A stretch of DNA of 64,000 nt, taken from assembly GCA_010909165.1 (NCBI GenBank), contig MU008171.1, positions 1 to 64,000 on the forward strand. Direction: 5' to 3'. Made by a program: the position numbers and the translations under genes. Below the pieces are notes generated by a model that was not told the origin of the DNA, did not search any database, and saw only the letters and a program-made list of their open reading frames with translations. This document shows positions 9,787-22,829 of this stretch, piece by piece. Positions within the stretch are counted from its first letter, which is position 1; every line of letters begins with the position of its first letter. The stretch comes from Anthoceros angustus (Eukaryota; Streptophyta; Anthocerotopsida; Anthocerotales; Anthocerotaceae).

Positions 9787-12373
9787 ATGGCTATAGTATG
9801 GCAATCGGACCCGTTGGGGATGCAACAAATTGGTGGAGCTGAAGCTCACCTCGTTACTGTAGGTTGTCAACCGCTGGGAAACAACCAAGCCTTCAGGTGC
9901 AGAAGTGTTAGGAGTCCAGCACTTGCACTTGCGAGGAAATATGTGGATGGGGACGGAATTCGCAGCGATGGTCATCGGCAGGAGCAGGAGCACTTGTGGC
10001 AACAATTTTTTCTGGACCCTACCATGTGGCGGGACAACAGACGAGATAAGAAGAGCTCCCGTTCGCCTGACTTTCGGCATAAGGGGTCCGGCGAGGTACT
10101 GTGGTTAGGAAGCATGGTCAAGCCAGCCTGGGTTGATGAGCACCTCGTTTCTTTGGACTTGCAGATGGGTCATGGTGCCTCTCCTTCCACATCCATCTCT
10201 CCAGGTAAGCCTGAACCTGGCATAAGTGAAGGATCGGGAATGGGCGTGGTGACGGCTGAAACCGTGAGCATGTTATGTCAGCAGGGGAAGCTATCTGAGG
10301 CCGTTGGGGCCCTGGAATCTCTGGCGCAGACAGGCTCTTCCATTTCTCTGGCTGTGTTTTACACTGTGCTGAAACTGTGTTCAGCTCAGAAGGATTTGGT
10401 TGTGGGGCGACGAGTTCATGATCTCGCTGTCAAACTTGGGTACCATGAGAATGCATTCTTGGGAAACCATATCTTGCGCATGTATGCATGTGGAGGTAGG
10501 TTAGAGGAGGCCATGGATGTGTTCACCAGGGTGCGCAAACCAGATGCCTTTATGTGGTTTTCCTTGATCTCCGCATACACTAAACATGGGAAGCCTCAAG
10601 CGGCCATACAACTGTACCATGAGATGCGTAGATCAGGAGTGAAGGCGAATGGTCATGTCTTTGTAGCTGCCCTTCAAGCTTGTGCATTTGCCGCCGACTT
10701 GGAATCTGGCAGAAAAGTGCACTGTGATGTGTTGCACAGTGGCATTCCTCCTGACTTGTTTGTTGGCACCTGCCTGGTGGACATGTATGCAAAATGTGGT
10801 GAACTGAAAGATGCACGCCAGGTTTTTGACAGCATGGCCACAAAGGATGTGGTGACATGGACGACCCTGATTGCTGGGTATGCACAGCAAGGGCTCAGCC
10901 AAGAGGCACTTGTTGTGTATGGACAAATGGAGCAGGAGGGCCTGATTTTGGCTAACCATGTTACTTTGCTTGCCTTCTGAAGGCCTGTGCAAGCACTGGT
11001 GCCTTACAGAAGGGCAGGCAGCTGCACTCACAGATTGTCGGAAGAGGACTGCTGGATCAAGTAGTGCTTGGAAACTGCCTGGTGGACATGTATGCAAAAT
11101 GTGGTGAACTGGAAGATGCACGCCAGGTATTTGAAAGCTTGCCCACAAAGGATGTGGTGACATGGACGGCGCTGATTGCTGGGTATGCTCAGCAAGAACT
11201 CGGCCACGAAGCGCTTGTTGTGTATGGACAAATGGAGGAGGAGGGCCTCATTTTGGCTGATGATTTTACATTTTCATGCCTTCTGAAGGCATGTGCAAGC
11301 ACTGGTGCCTTACAGAAGGGCAGACACCTGCACTCACAGATAGTGGAAAGAGGACTGCTGGATAACGTAGTGTTGGGCAACTGTCTGGTGGACATGTATG
11401 CAAAATGTGGTGAACTTGAAGATGCACGCCGGGTTTTTGACAGTCTGACCATAAAGAATGTGGTGACATGGAATGCCCTGATATCTGGGTATGGTACTTG
11501 TGATGATGGTCACAGAGCACTAGCTTGTTTTGAGGAGATGCTAGCTGCAGGGATTCAGCCTGATGGTGTTACTTTTACTTGCCTTCTAGTAGCATGCAGT
11601 CATGAGGGACTGGTCCACGAGGGTCGCAAGCACTTTGATTCCATGGCTGACCAGTATGGCATCCAACCTACAATTGAGCACTACAATTGCATGATTGATC
11701 TTCTTGGGCGTGCAGGCCATTTAGATGAGGCAGGGAAGGTGCTATTATCATGTCAGAGCCAAAATAACGTTGTGGGCTTGACGTCCCTGTTGAATGCCTG
11801 CAAAAATTATGGGGATATAGAGAGGGCGATTCGGTGTTTTGAAAGCATTGTTAGGGTGGACCCTCAAAGAGCGTCTGCATATGTGCTCATGGCCAATGCC
11901 TACGCAGATGCAGGTATGTGGGCAGATGTAGACAGGATTGAAACTCAGAGAATCGTAGCAGGAGCTAACAAGAAGCCTGCTGTGGCGAGCATTGAGGTGA
12001 GTAAGCAGGTACATAGTTTCCTGGTGGGAGAAAGGAGAGAGGATATTGCGCTTAAGGTGGAGAGCACGAATGCACGTCTGAAGCTGGAAGGAGGCCACGT
12101 ACCTCACACAAAGTTGGTGTTGAAGCCATTGGCTGAGAAGGAAAAGGAAAACATGCTTTGCGGGCATGCTGAGAAGCTAGCTCTAGCGTTTGGTCTCTTG
12201 AACACTCCAGTGGGACACCTCTGGTGGTAACAAAGAATCTACGCATGTGCAGTGACTGCCACAGTTCCACGGAGATCATGTCAAGGCTTGAACAGAGAGA
12301 CATTGTTGTAAGGGATGGGTACCGTGTGCATCGATTTGCAGCTGGTTGTTGCAGTTGTAAGGGTCGACCGTGA
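9787..12373 (+). pseudogene. PPR-DYW (KP/GRP type) gene copy with two 1-base frameshifts
   Basis: The protein aligns along its whole length with the intact paralogue at 25305-28292. The start is set at 9787 (MAIVWQ) because similarity with the paralogue (MATVWK) begins exactly there and not upstream; 9784 is an adjacent ATG. There are tandem PLS-type pentatricopeptide repeats, then E domains, a KKPAVASIEV box, HAE in CGHAEKLALAFG, CSDCH, and the C-terminus CSCKGRP. Two single-base losses break it: ACTTTT became ACTTT near 10968, and one C was lost next to CAGTGG near 12208. It has one fewer PLS triplet than the paralogue and lacks its extra S repeat. Family role: site-specific RNA editing in chloroplasts or mitochondria. 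Both lesions sit in error-prone contexts (a T run, and CC next to CAG), so a living gene with sequencing errors is possible. Confidence 0.85.
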
Positions 12374-12775
12374 GAATGAAGAAGAACTAGCTGGTGCTCT
12401 ATCGTGTACTGCTTTCCTCTTCTGAGCTTCTGAGGGGAAATATGGTTGCATTGCTCCATCAGCTCCATCCATGTTCTAACTGAGACAGCTGAGACGGATT
12501 TACCCCTCTTTTCATGTCAGAGAACGTGTGAATTCTGTGAATCTCCTCCTGTACATAAGTACTGTGAGGGAACTAAGTCAGGCCCTGATTGCAGGGGAGA
12601 CTGCAGCCATCACTACTTGCAACCCCTGAAGGCCTGCCGGGGGAAGGAAGGGAGAGGGAAGGTGCAGCGTCTGCAGAAGTCGGCCGTGCAAAGGGGCTTG
12701 GGTAGCCCGTCCCTGTACAGAAACTGAGAGAAAGCTATGTGACGAAGACCATGCTCAGGTTATGGAGGCTGTGGA
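12374..12775. other. 3' flank of the first PPR gene
   Basis: Probably 3' untranslated sequence. It shares a block with the 3' flank of the intact paralogue (aatctcctcctgtacataagt at about 12541 and 28366), so the duplication extended past the stop codon. No other gene seen. Confidence 0.5.
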
Positions 12776-13250
12776 ACTTGTGACGCTGCAGATCCTTTCA
12801 TTTCCGAATCCCTCTTCTGCACTGTCCTGAAGAACTGTGCGGTCAGCAACGATCTTGTGGTGGGTAGCCGCGTCTTTCCTCTTACACCGAGACAGGGGTG
12901 CGGATCAGGCACGAGCCTGTGCAACCACATCTTGCCGATGGACGCTTCTCATGGCAGGTTGCAACACATGATGCATGTGTGTGAGTGAAGCTGCTTCCCC
13001 TGCTGCAGAAATCCGGCAGCAGCACATGCCTGAAGAAGGCAAACAAAGGGGATGCCCTCTGATTGCATACTCGCATACATGGCATGGGCTTCTGTACGTC
13101 CGAGCCTCTGCTGAGCATATCCATCAATCAGGGGGGCAGTCCATGTCACCCATCCTCACCAATATCAGCACCTTGCAAGCCTCATTCAAGCCTCCACACA
13201 TTGGCGTCCATGTTCACCAGGCGATTCATGACAAAATTACCCGCCCAAGG
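12776..13250. pseudogene. Scrambled PPR fragment, two pieces head to head
   Basis: The left part reads on the plus strand as a PPR L-type repeat (LFCTVLKNCAVSNDLVVG..., compare LFYTVLKLCAAKKDLVLG in the intact gene). From about 13250 down to 12960 the minus strand reads PPR too: NRLVNMDANVWRLE, then MTWTAPLIDGYAQQRLG, then FVCLLQACAAAGFLQQGKQLHSH. The two pieces point at each other, so this is an internally inverted remnant of a related PPR gene. A second copy lies at 24414-24890. Confidence 0.75.
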
Positions 13251-14229
13251 GCTCAACGATGCTTGGAACATCTCCAAAGCCAGATATGCCTTCCTTGTTT
13301 TAGGTTTGTGAAATGTTCAAACTTCGCTCTTCACACGTTGAACTTGGTGTTCAAGTGTGTTCCAACATTGTTCCTCACACATTGAAACCGGTGCGGAATG
13401 TGTTGGAAAAGTGTTGAAATTGCGCTCCGAACCAACTGGCAAACGGTAGTCGTTGGTGTCAGTGCTCTTATGAAGTTTGCAGACCCGTCACCTCAGCAGG
13501 GTAGGGGCGGCTCGGCTTCCATCATCATTGCTGAAAATCCTCTCAAACAAGCTTTCCTCCACCAGAAACAGCAGCACCGGCTGGTGGTGATGACTACCTC
13601 TGCGATGTCCTCGAAAGCATCCAGGCTGGGCCGGCAATGGATGCCCTCCATGCACACCATCCTCAACTACAACCCTAATTTCTTGCCGCCCCAAACTACA
13701 ACTTAAGCAAGGTATGCATGGCGACCCTTCCGTCACCAAGCACAGCGCTCCTGCCCTCCACCAGCCGTGGTGGTTGGGCGATCCTCAGCGCGGGGCGGCC
13801 TGTCGTCGACAAGCCGGTGCATCGACAGGCTGTCGATGCACCGGCTTCCTCATACTTCAAACGTAAGGGTGATTTCTGATTTCACCTTCGACCGCCGGTG
13901 TAGACGTGGCCATCGGGTATAGGACAGAAAGTTGATTTTAATTTTACATCCACAGCCCGTCGCATAAACGTGGATCATGCCCGGCATCAATGTGGCAGTG
14001 GCAAGGCATGTTTGGACCTAACCTACCCGGAGGTTGGTGAAGCTTTGACAACGCTAACATCATACATTTGGTACGAGTGAAAAGGTGTCATGGCGGTTGA
14101 AATATTACCTGCAACGCAGGTAATGCAATCTCTTTATTTAATTAAGTATAACATATGGTACGTGAAAATGCAAGTGTGTCCAGCGGGCAAGGCGAGCCAG
14201 ATATCCTAAAACATATTAAAGTGGGGATG
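13251..14229. other. Intergenic, contains a perfect palindrome
   Basis: No gene seen. Short frames at 13398-13706 have no motifs. The palindrome at 13811-13847 is listed separately. The sequence turns AT-rich after about 14100, where the kinase-repeat array begins. Confidence 0.5.
13811..13847. repeat. 37-nt perfect inverted repeat
   Basis: Arms aagccggtgcatcgacag and ctgtcgatgcaccggctt are exact reverse complements of 18 bp, separated by a single g. It would extrude as a near-loopless cruciform in DNA. I know no regulatory family with this sequence. Confidence 0.9.
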
Positions 14230-14715
14230 CAGGTGTTTAAAGTGGGGATGCAGGTGTGTCCAGCAGCAAGCGAGGCGAGATATCCATCGACATGATGGAC
14301 CCGTAGAAGCCACAACTTCCCCACTTTACAGCTATCGAAGGACGTATCAGATGTAGTTTTGATCGACGTCCATGTTGTGGGTTGTATGGTTTAAACTTCC
14401 CCACTTTACAGCTATCGAAGGACGTATTCGATATAGTTTTGATCGACCGTCCATGTTGTGGGTTCTAAGGTTTAAACCTCCAATGTCCACAAAACTATTG
14501 TTGTCTGTCGTGCTGTGTCCACTAATCTCTGCACTTGGGTTGAGTGTTTGTTTAATATTATTGAATCCAATACTTATCTTTAAGTAATTAATTAGTCTTA
14601 ATTACTGTTGTTCTCAAAAGCACGTGAATTGGCATACTCTACAACATTCTATGTTCAAAGAGACATACTTAATCTATTAAGATTGGGTTATTACATGCAC
14701 CCTCGATGAATTTCC

Positions 14716-15311
14716 TCATTTCCGCCTTAAAACACCGAGTATATAGTCTTTAGGACGTTTTGCTATGGTGTATATAGATTTTTCTTGAGTGAACCATTCA
14801 TGCATTTTTATATGTGGGATAGTGATCCGTAAATGTGGATTATGATGTAATAATCCTAATAGTAGATGGATACAATGAGGAGAAAGATTTCCAGTCAGTT
14901 GAAGCGCATACTCGCTAATTGTAAACTCATCATCCTCTTCCACAAAAAGGTGAAAACCAGTTAGCATCTTAAACAAGGTTACCCCAGTGGACCATATATC
15001 ACATGGTGCTCCCTTGTATTTTAATCCCAGACGAACCTCAGGAGCCATGTACGTTATTGTTCCACAATCTTCGCTATATTCAAGATTTGAGTTTCCTGAA
15101 GTTCCAAAATCTGCGATTTTCAAAACTCCTTGCCACTCATAAGTAAATTCTCCGGTTTGATATCGCGGTGAAAATGCCGATTGTGGCAATGTTCTAAACC
15201 ATAAATAAGTTCACGAAAATGGTGTTTAAAGTGGGGATGCAGGTGTGTCCAAGGCGGAGGCGAGATATCCATCGACATGATGGACCCGAAGCCACAACTT
15301 CCCACTTTCAC
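14716..15311 (-). pseudogene. SnRK/CIPK-like kinase fragment, unit A
   Basis: This is the best-preserved kinase C-lobe of the array. Minus-strand motifs in order are: FRELIYGLEHCHN, then HRDIKPENLLM (catalytic loop), KIADFGTSG (DFG), CGTITYMAPEV (activation segment end, APE), CDIWSTGVTLFKMLTG (helix F) and RITIPHIKMHEWF (the end of CAMK/SnRK-type kinase domains). There is a frame change near 15180 between HRD and DFG, and nothing upstream of the GLEHCH segment. The N-lobe is absent because the unit is truncated. The pattern is that of the SnRK/CIPK/AMPK group; I cannot pick the subfamily. Probably a dead gene fragment. Confidence 0.78.
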
Positions 15312-15659
15312 TATCGAAGGCGTCGGATGTAGTTTTGATCGGCGTCCATGTTGTGGGTTGTATGGTTTAAACTTCCCACTATCGAAGGCGTATTATAGTT
15401 TTGATCGGCGTCCATGTTGTGGGTTCTAAGGTTTAAACCTCCAATGTCCACAAAACTATTGTCCGTCGTGTCCACTAATCTGCACTTGGGTTGAGTGTTT
15501 GTTTAATATTATTGAATCCAATACTTATCTTTAAGTAATTAATTAGTCTTAATTCGTTGTTCTCAAAAGCACGTGAATTGGCATACTCTACAACATTCTA
15601 TGTTCAAAGAGACATACTTAATCTATTAAGATTGGGTTATTACATGCACCCTCGATGAA

Positions 15660-16500
15660 TTTCCTCATTTCCGCCTTAAAACACCGAGTATATAGTCTTT
15701 AGGACGTTTTGCTATGGTGTATATAGATTTTCTTGAGTGAACCATTCATGCATTTTTATATGTGGGATAGTGATCCGTAAATGTGGATTATGATGTAATA
15801 ATCCTAATAGTAGATGGATACAATGAGGAGAAAGATTTCCGATCGGTTGAAGCGCATACTAATTGTAAACTCATCATCCTCTTCCACAAAGGTGAAAAGT
15901 TAGCATCTTAAAACAGGTTACCCTGGACCATATATCACATGGTGCTCCTTGTATTTTAATCGACGAACCTCGGGAGCCATGTCGTTATTGTTCCACAATC
16001 TTCGCTATATTCAAGATTTGAGTTTTCCTGCGGCAAGTTCCAAAATCTGCGATTTTCAAAACTCCTTGCCACTCATAAGTAAATTCTCGGTTTGATATCG
16101 CGGTGAAAATGCCGACATTGTGGCAATGTTCTAAACCATAAATAAGTTCACGAAAATGGTGTATTAAATCTTCACATATGCAACCGCTTCGTTGAATAAG
16201 ATGCACAATGAATCATGTCCCACCGTTCTTGAACTATAAATACATTTTACCCAACTTATGCATAGTATGTGCCTTCACTATGTTTGGGTGATCCAAAACT
16301 TTTAAAGAAAAAATTCAAGCTCTATGGCTTTCATACATGTTTCACCAACGTTATTAAAGATCTTGATGGCCTTTGGTTCATCGGAGTAATGTTTTTCCAA
16401 GCATAACTTGTGCTTGACCACCTTCCCCAATACGGTTTCACGATCTCATAATCGCCAAGTCTTGTAACCATGCCATGTCGCACCGCAAGCATCATAGTTG
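15660..16500 (-). pseudogene. SnRK/CIPK-like kinase, unit B
   Basis: The same kinase, now with an N-lobe. At about 16430-16480 the minus strand encodes VTRLGDYEIGETVLGKGG (glycine loop region), followed by KVLDHPNIVKAHTMHKLGK at about 16300-16240 (read with frame changes). The HRD, DFG and APE segments then run down to about 15700. Many small indels break the frame. Confidence 0.72.
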
Positions 16501-16854
16501 CTGCCGACGCAAGAACTTGACTTGAAAGAAAAAATCAAAATTGGAAGCCCGGAGCTCCTTCCTCCTAGAGGTGCAGCTATATAATCAAGATGGGCCTACA
16601 CCACTATGCAGAGACTCAATGTCGCATCACGAATAGCAAAATACGGTTCTACCACCGACAAAGGCACGCTTAATACTTCCAACTTGCAAGGGACGAGCCA
16701 ATGTGGATGAGTATCGTTGTCTTCAGTCGTTGGAAGCTCCCAAGACAAACATCAACAATATTGTTGAACTGGTTGGCGTGATAGTGATGTAATTAACTTG
16801 ATATGATTGTTGAGCCATGGAAATATTACATGTATATATAGAAGTTGGTGTCCT

Positions 16855-17085
16855 TGGTTCTAAGTAAATATTCTATCACACTCACTTGGATTAAAGAGGA
16901 GAACCTAATGTCCTTGGTTCTCGGCAAATATTCTATCACACTTACTTGAACGAAGAGGGAGAGCCCCGATGATCTTTGGTTCTCGACAAAGTTACTTGAA
17001 CGAAGAGGAGAACTGGTGTCCTTGGTTCTCGATGAAGTCACACTTACTTGAACCAAAGAGGAGAACCTGACAGTGTCCCTGCCTC
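16855..17085. repeat. 55-65-bp minisatellite within the array
   Basis: Four to five copies of a unit with tgtccttggttctcgac, then aag(t/a)aaatattctatcacac, acttg.a..aaagaggagaac. Equivalent clusters lie in the other full units at about 18635-18870, 20425-20675, 22220-22465 and 24025-24285, so the minisatellite is nested in the larger tandem unit. Confidence 0.85.
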
Positions 17086-17449
17086 GTGCTCACTTAGTTA
17101 GTTAGGCACGGCTTGGATCGTCATAGCAACCCGGCTTGGATCGCCTATATAACTTGAACAACAAGGTGGAGGAGAAGTGAGCGATGAGCGGATAGCCTCA
17201 TGGACGAGCGAGAACGTGAACGGACGGGCGATCTGACAGTGCATAGGTGCATGTAAGTCGTGACGACTCTACCACTCTTGTGTCCGTGAGAGTTCTGGAT
17301 GAAAGTCGCCCCACGGCGGTGAAGAAAGGCCAACCCATTTTGTAAATGTTGCTATGAAAGCACGTGAATTGGCATACTCTACAACATTCTATGTTCAAAG
17401 AGACATACTTAATCTATTAAGATTGGGTTATTACATGCACCCTCGATGA

Positions 17450-18290
17450 ATTTCCTCATTTCCGTCTTAAAAACACCGGTATATAGTCTTTAGGACGTTT
17501 TGCTATGGTGTATATAGATTTTCTTGAGTGAACCATTCATGCATTTTTATATGTGGGATAGTGATCCGTAAATGTGGATTATGATGTAATAATCCTAATA
17601 GTAGATGGATACAATGAGGAGAAAGTTTTCCGGTTGAAGCGCATACTCGCTAATCAGAAACTCATCATCCTCTTCCACAAAAAGGTGAAAACCGTTAGCA
17701 TCTTAAACAAGGTTACCCATGGACCATATATCACATGGTGCTCCTTGTATTTTAATCCTGCAGAACCTCGGGAGCCATGTAATGCGTTATTGTTCCACAA
17801 TCTTCGCTATATTCAAGATTTGAGTTTCCAAGAAGTTCCAAAATCTGCGATTTTCAAAACTCCTTGCCACTCATAAGTAAATTCTCCGGTTTGATATCGC
17901 GGTGAAAAATGCCAGCATTGTGGCAATGTTCTAAACCATAAATAAGTTCACGAAAATGGTGTACAGCTAAATCTTCACATATGCAACCGCTTCGTTGAAT
18001 AAGATGCAATAATGAATCATGTCCCTTCTTGAACTATAAATACATTTTACCCAACTTATGCATAGTATGTGCCTTCACTATGTTTGGGTGATCCAAAACT
18101 TTTAAAGAAAAAATTCAAGCTCTATGGCTTTCATACATGTTTCACCAACGTTATTAAAGATCTTGATGGCCTTTGGTTCATCGGAGTAATGTTTTTCCAA
18201 GCATAACTTGTGCTTGACCACCTTCCCCAATACGGTTCATCGATCTCATAATCGCCAAGTCTTGTAACCATGCCATGTCGCCGCAAGCAT
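17450..18290 (-). pseudogene. SnRK/CIPK-like kinase, unit C
   Basis: Copy of the unit-B kinase with the same segment order. The frame is broken at the recurrent variable sites (for example near 17635, 17690 and 17760). Confidence 0.7.
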
Positions 18291-19224
18291 CATAGTTGTC
18301 GGCCTTGACTTGAAAGAAAAATCAAAATTGGAAGCCCGGAGCTCCTTCCTCCTAGAGGTGCAGCTATATAATCAAGATGGGCCTACACCACTATGCAGAG
18401 ACTCAATGTCGTACCGTGCGAAGCAAAATACGGTTCTACCACGGCGGTGGGCACGCTTAATACTTCCAACTTACAGGGACGAGCCAATGTGGATGAGTAT
18501 CGTTGTCTTCATATCGTTGGAAGCTCCCAAGACAAACATCAACAATATTGTTGAACGGTTGGCGTGATAGTGATAATGTAATTAACTTGATATGATTGTT
18601 GAGCCATGGAAATATTACATGTATATATAGAAGTTGGTGTCCTTGGTTCTCGACGAAGTAAATATTCTATCACACTCACTTGGATTAAAGAGGAGAACCT
18701 AATGTCCTTGGTTCTCGGAGTAAATATTCTATCACACTTACTTGAGCGAGGAGAGCGGTATCTTTGGTTCGACAAAGTTACTTGAGCGAAAGAGGAGAAC
18801 ACGGTGTCCTTGGTTCTCGATGAAGTCACCTTACTTGAACCAAAGAGGAGAACGTGTCCTCGGTTCTCGTGCTCACTTAGTTAGTTAGGCACGGGCTTGG
18901 ATCGGCTAGCAGGCTTGGATCGCCCTATATAACTTGAACAACAAGGTGGAGGAGAAGTGGCGATGAGCGGATAGCGTGTGGCGAAACGTGAGTGAGGGAG
19001 CGATCGGCCTGAGGCGAGCATAGGTGCATGTAAGCGTGACGACTCTACCACTCTTGTGTCCAGAGTTCGCGGATGAAAGTCGCCCCACGGCGGTGAAGAA
19101 AGGCCAACCCATTTTGTAAATGTTGCTATGAAAGCACGTGAATTGGCATACTCTACAACATTCTATGTTCAAAGAGACATACTTAATCTATTAAGATTGG
19201 GTTATTACATGCACCCTCGATGAA

Positions 19225-20090
19225 TTTCCTCATTTCCGTCTTAAAAACACCGGTATATAGTCTTTAGGACGTTTTGCTATGGTGTATATAGATTTTCTTG
19301 AGTGAACCATTCATGCATTTTTATATGTGGGATAGTGATCCGTAAATGTGGATTATGATGTAATAATCCTAATAGTAGATGGATACAATGAGGAGAAAGT
19401 TTTCCGGTTGAAGCGCATACTCGCTAATCAGAAACTCATCATCCTCTTCCACAAAAGGTGAAAACCGGTTAGCATCTTAAACAAGGTTACCCATGGACCA
19501 TATATCACATGGTGCTCCTTGTATTTTAATCCTGCAGAACCTCGGGAGCCATGTACGTTATTGTTCCACAATCTTCGCTATATTCAAGATTTGAGTTTCC
19601 TCGAAGTTCCAAAATCTGCGATTTTCAAAACTCCTTGCCACTCATAAGTAAATTCTCCGGTTTGATATCGCGGTGAAAAATGCCAGCATTGTGGCAATGT
19701 TCTAAACCATAAATAAGTTCACGAAAATGGTGTACAGCTAAATCTTCACATATGCAACCGCTTCGTTGAATAAGATGCAATAATGAATCATGTCCCACCA
19801 GGTTCTTGAACTATAAATACATTTTACCCAACTTATGCATAGTATGTGCCTTCACTATGTTTGGGTGATCCAAAACTTTTAAAGAAAAAATTCAAGCTCT
19901 ATGGCTTTCATACATGTTTCACCAACGTTATTAAAGATCTTGATGGCCACCGTTCATCGGAAGTAATGTTTTTCAAGCATAACTTGTGCTTGACCACCTT
20001 CCCCAATACGGTTTCACCGATCTCATAATCGCCAAGTCTTGTAACCATGCCATGTCGCATCGCAAGCATCATAGTTGCTGCCGACGCAAG
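19225..20090 (-). pseudogene. SnRK/CIPK-like kinase, unit D
   Basis: Copy of the same kinase. The N-lobe GDYEIGETVLGK is visible at about 20010-20050. It is broken at the same recurrent sites as unit C. Confidence 0.7.
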
Positions 20091-21039
20091 AACTTGACTT
20101 GAAAGAAAAATCAAAATTGGAAGCACGGAGCTCCTTCCTCCTAGAGGTGCATATATAATCAAGATGGGCCTACACCACTATGCAGTAGACTCAATGTCGC
20201 ATCACCGCGAATAGCAAAATACGGTTCTACCACGGCGGTGGGCACGCTTAATACTTCCAACTTGCAAGGGACGAGCCAATGTGGATGAGTATCGTTGTCT
20301 CTTGATCGTTGAAGCTCCCAAGACAAACATCAACAATATTGTTGAACTGGTTGGCGTGATAGTGATGTAATTAACTTGATATGATTGTTGAGCCATGGAA
20401 ATATTACATGTATATATAGAAGTTGGTGTCCTTGGTTCATCTAAGTAAATATTCTATCACACTCACTTGGATTAAAGAGGAGAACCTAATTTGTCCTTGG
20501 TTCTCGACGGCAAATATTCTATCACACTTACTTGAGCGAAGAGGGAGAGCTGACGTATCTTTGGTTCTCGACAAAGTTACTTGAACGAAAGAGGAGAACT
20601 CGGTGTCCTTGGTTCTCGATGAAGTCACACTTACTTGAACCAAAGAGGAGAAACTGACAGGTCCCTGCCTCGTGCTCACTTAGTTAGTTAGGCACGGCTT
20701 GGATCGTCATAGCAACCCGGCTTGGATCGCCTATAACTTGAACAACAAGGTGGAGGAGAAGTGAGCGATGAGCGGATAGCCTTGCGTGACGAGCGAGAAC
20801 GTGAACGGACGGAACGCGATCAAGACAGGCGAGCATAGGTGCATGGTCGACGACTCTACCACTCTTGTGTCCAGAGAGTTCTGAGATGAAAGTCGCCCCA
20901 CGACGGCGGTCAAGAAAGGCCAACCCATTTTGTAAATGTTGCTATGAAAAGCACGTGAATTGGCATACTCTACAACATTCTATGTTCAAAGAGACATACT
21001 TAATCTATTAAGATTGGGTTATTACATGCACCCTCGATG

Positions 21040-21890
21040 AATTTCCTCATTTCCGTCTTAAAAACACCGAGTATATAGTCTTTAGGACGTTTTGCTATGG
21101 TGTATATAGATTTTTCTTGAGTGAACCATTCATGCATTTTATATGTGGGATAGTGATCCGTAAATGTGGATTATGATGTAATAATCCTAATAGTAGATGG
21201 ATACAATGAGGAGAAAGTTTTCCACCAAGCATCGCTAATCAGAACTCATCATCCTCTTCCACAAAAGGTGAAAACCATTAGCATCTTAAACAAGGTTACC
21301 CCGGACCATATATCACATGGTGCTCCTTGTATTTTAATCCCGACGAACCTCGGAGCCATGTACGTTATTGTTCCACAATCTTCGCTATATTCAGATTTGA
21401 GTTTCCTTTGCAAGTTCCAAAATCTGATTTTCAAAACTCCTTGCCACTCATAAGTAAATTCTCCGGTTTGATATCGCGGTGAAAATGCCGATTGTGGCAA
21501 TGTTCTAAACCATAAATAAGTTCACGAAAATGGTGTACTAAATCTTCACATATGCAACCGCTTCGTTGAATAAGATGCAATAATGAATCATGTCCCACCA
21601 GTTCTTGAACTATAAATACATTTTACCCAACTTATGCATAGTATGTGCCTTCACTATGTTTGGGTGATCCAAAACTTTTAAAGAAAAAATTCAAGCTCTA
21701 TGGCTTTCATACATGTTTCACCAACGTTATTAAAGATCTTGATGGCCACCGTTCATCGGAAGTAATGTTTTTCCAAGCATAACTTGTGCTTGACCACCTT
21801 CCCCAATACGGTTTCACCGATCTCATAATCGCCAAGTCTTGTAACCATGCCATGTCGCATCGCAAGCATCATAGTTGCCGCCGACGCAAG
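21040..21890 (-). pseudogene. SnRK/CIPK-like kinase, unit E
   Basis: Copy of the same kinase with additional losses around 21220 and 21395-21430. The C-lobe segments SPRYQTGEFTYEWQGVLK and DCGTITYMAP remain readable. Confidence 0.7.
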
Positions 21891-22829
21891 AACTTGACTT
21901 GAAAGAAAAATCAAAATTGGAAGCTGAGCTCCTTCCTCCTAGAGGTGCGACTATATAATCAAGATGGGCCTACACCACTATGCGAGACTCAATGTCGCAT
22001 CACGAATAGCAAAATACGGTTCTACCACGGCGGTGGGCACGCTTAATACTTCCAACTTGCAAGGGACGAGCCAATGTGGATGAGTATCGTTGTCTTCGTA
22101 TCGTTGGAAGCTCCCAAGACAAACATCAACAATATTGTTGAACTGGTTGGCGTGATAGTGATGTAATTAACTTGATATGATTGTTGAGCCATGGAAATAT
22201 TACATGTATATATAGAAGTTGGTGTCCTTGGTTCTCAAGTAAATATTCTATCACACTCACTTGGATTAAAGAGGAGAACCTAACGTTGTCCTTGGTTCTC
22301 GGCAAATATTCTATCACACTTACTTGAACGAAAGAGGAGAGCCCGTGATCTTTGGTTCTCGACAAAGTTACTTGAACGAAAGAGGAGAACCCCGATGTTG
22401 TCCTTGGTTCTCGATGAAGTCACACTTACTTGAACCAAAGAGGAGAAACGATGTGTCCCTGCCTCGTGCTCACTTAGTTAGTTAGGCACGGGCTTGGATC
22501 GTAGCAACGGCTTGGATCGCCTATATAACTTGAACAACAAGGTGGAGGAGAAGTGAGCGATGAGCGGATAGCCTTGCGTGACGGCGAGAACGTGAACGGA
22601 CGAAGCGATCAAAGACAGTGCATAGGTGCATGTAAGCGTGACGACTCTACCACTCTTGTGTCCGTAGAGTTCTGCGGATGAAAGTCGCCCCACGACGGCA
22701 AGAAAGGCCAACCCATTTTGTAAATGTTGCTATGAAAAGCACGTGAATTGGCATACTTACAACATTCTATGTTCAAAGAGACATACTTAATCTATTAAGA
22801 TTGGGTTATTACATGCACCCTCGATGAAT

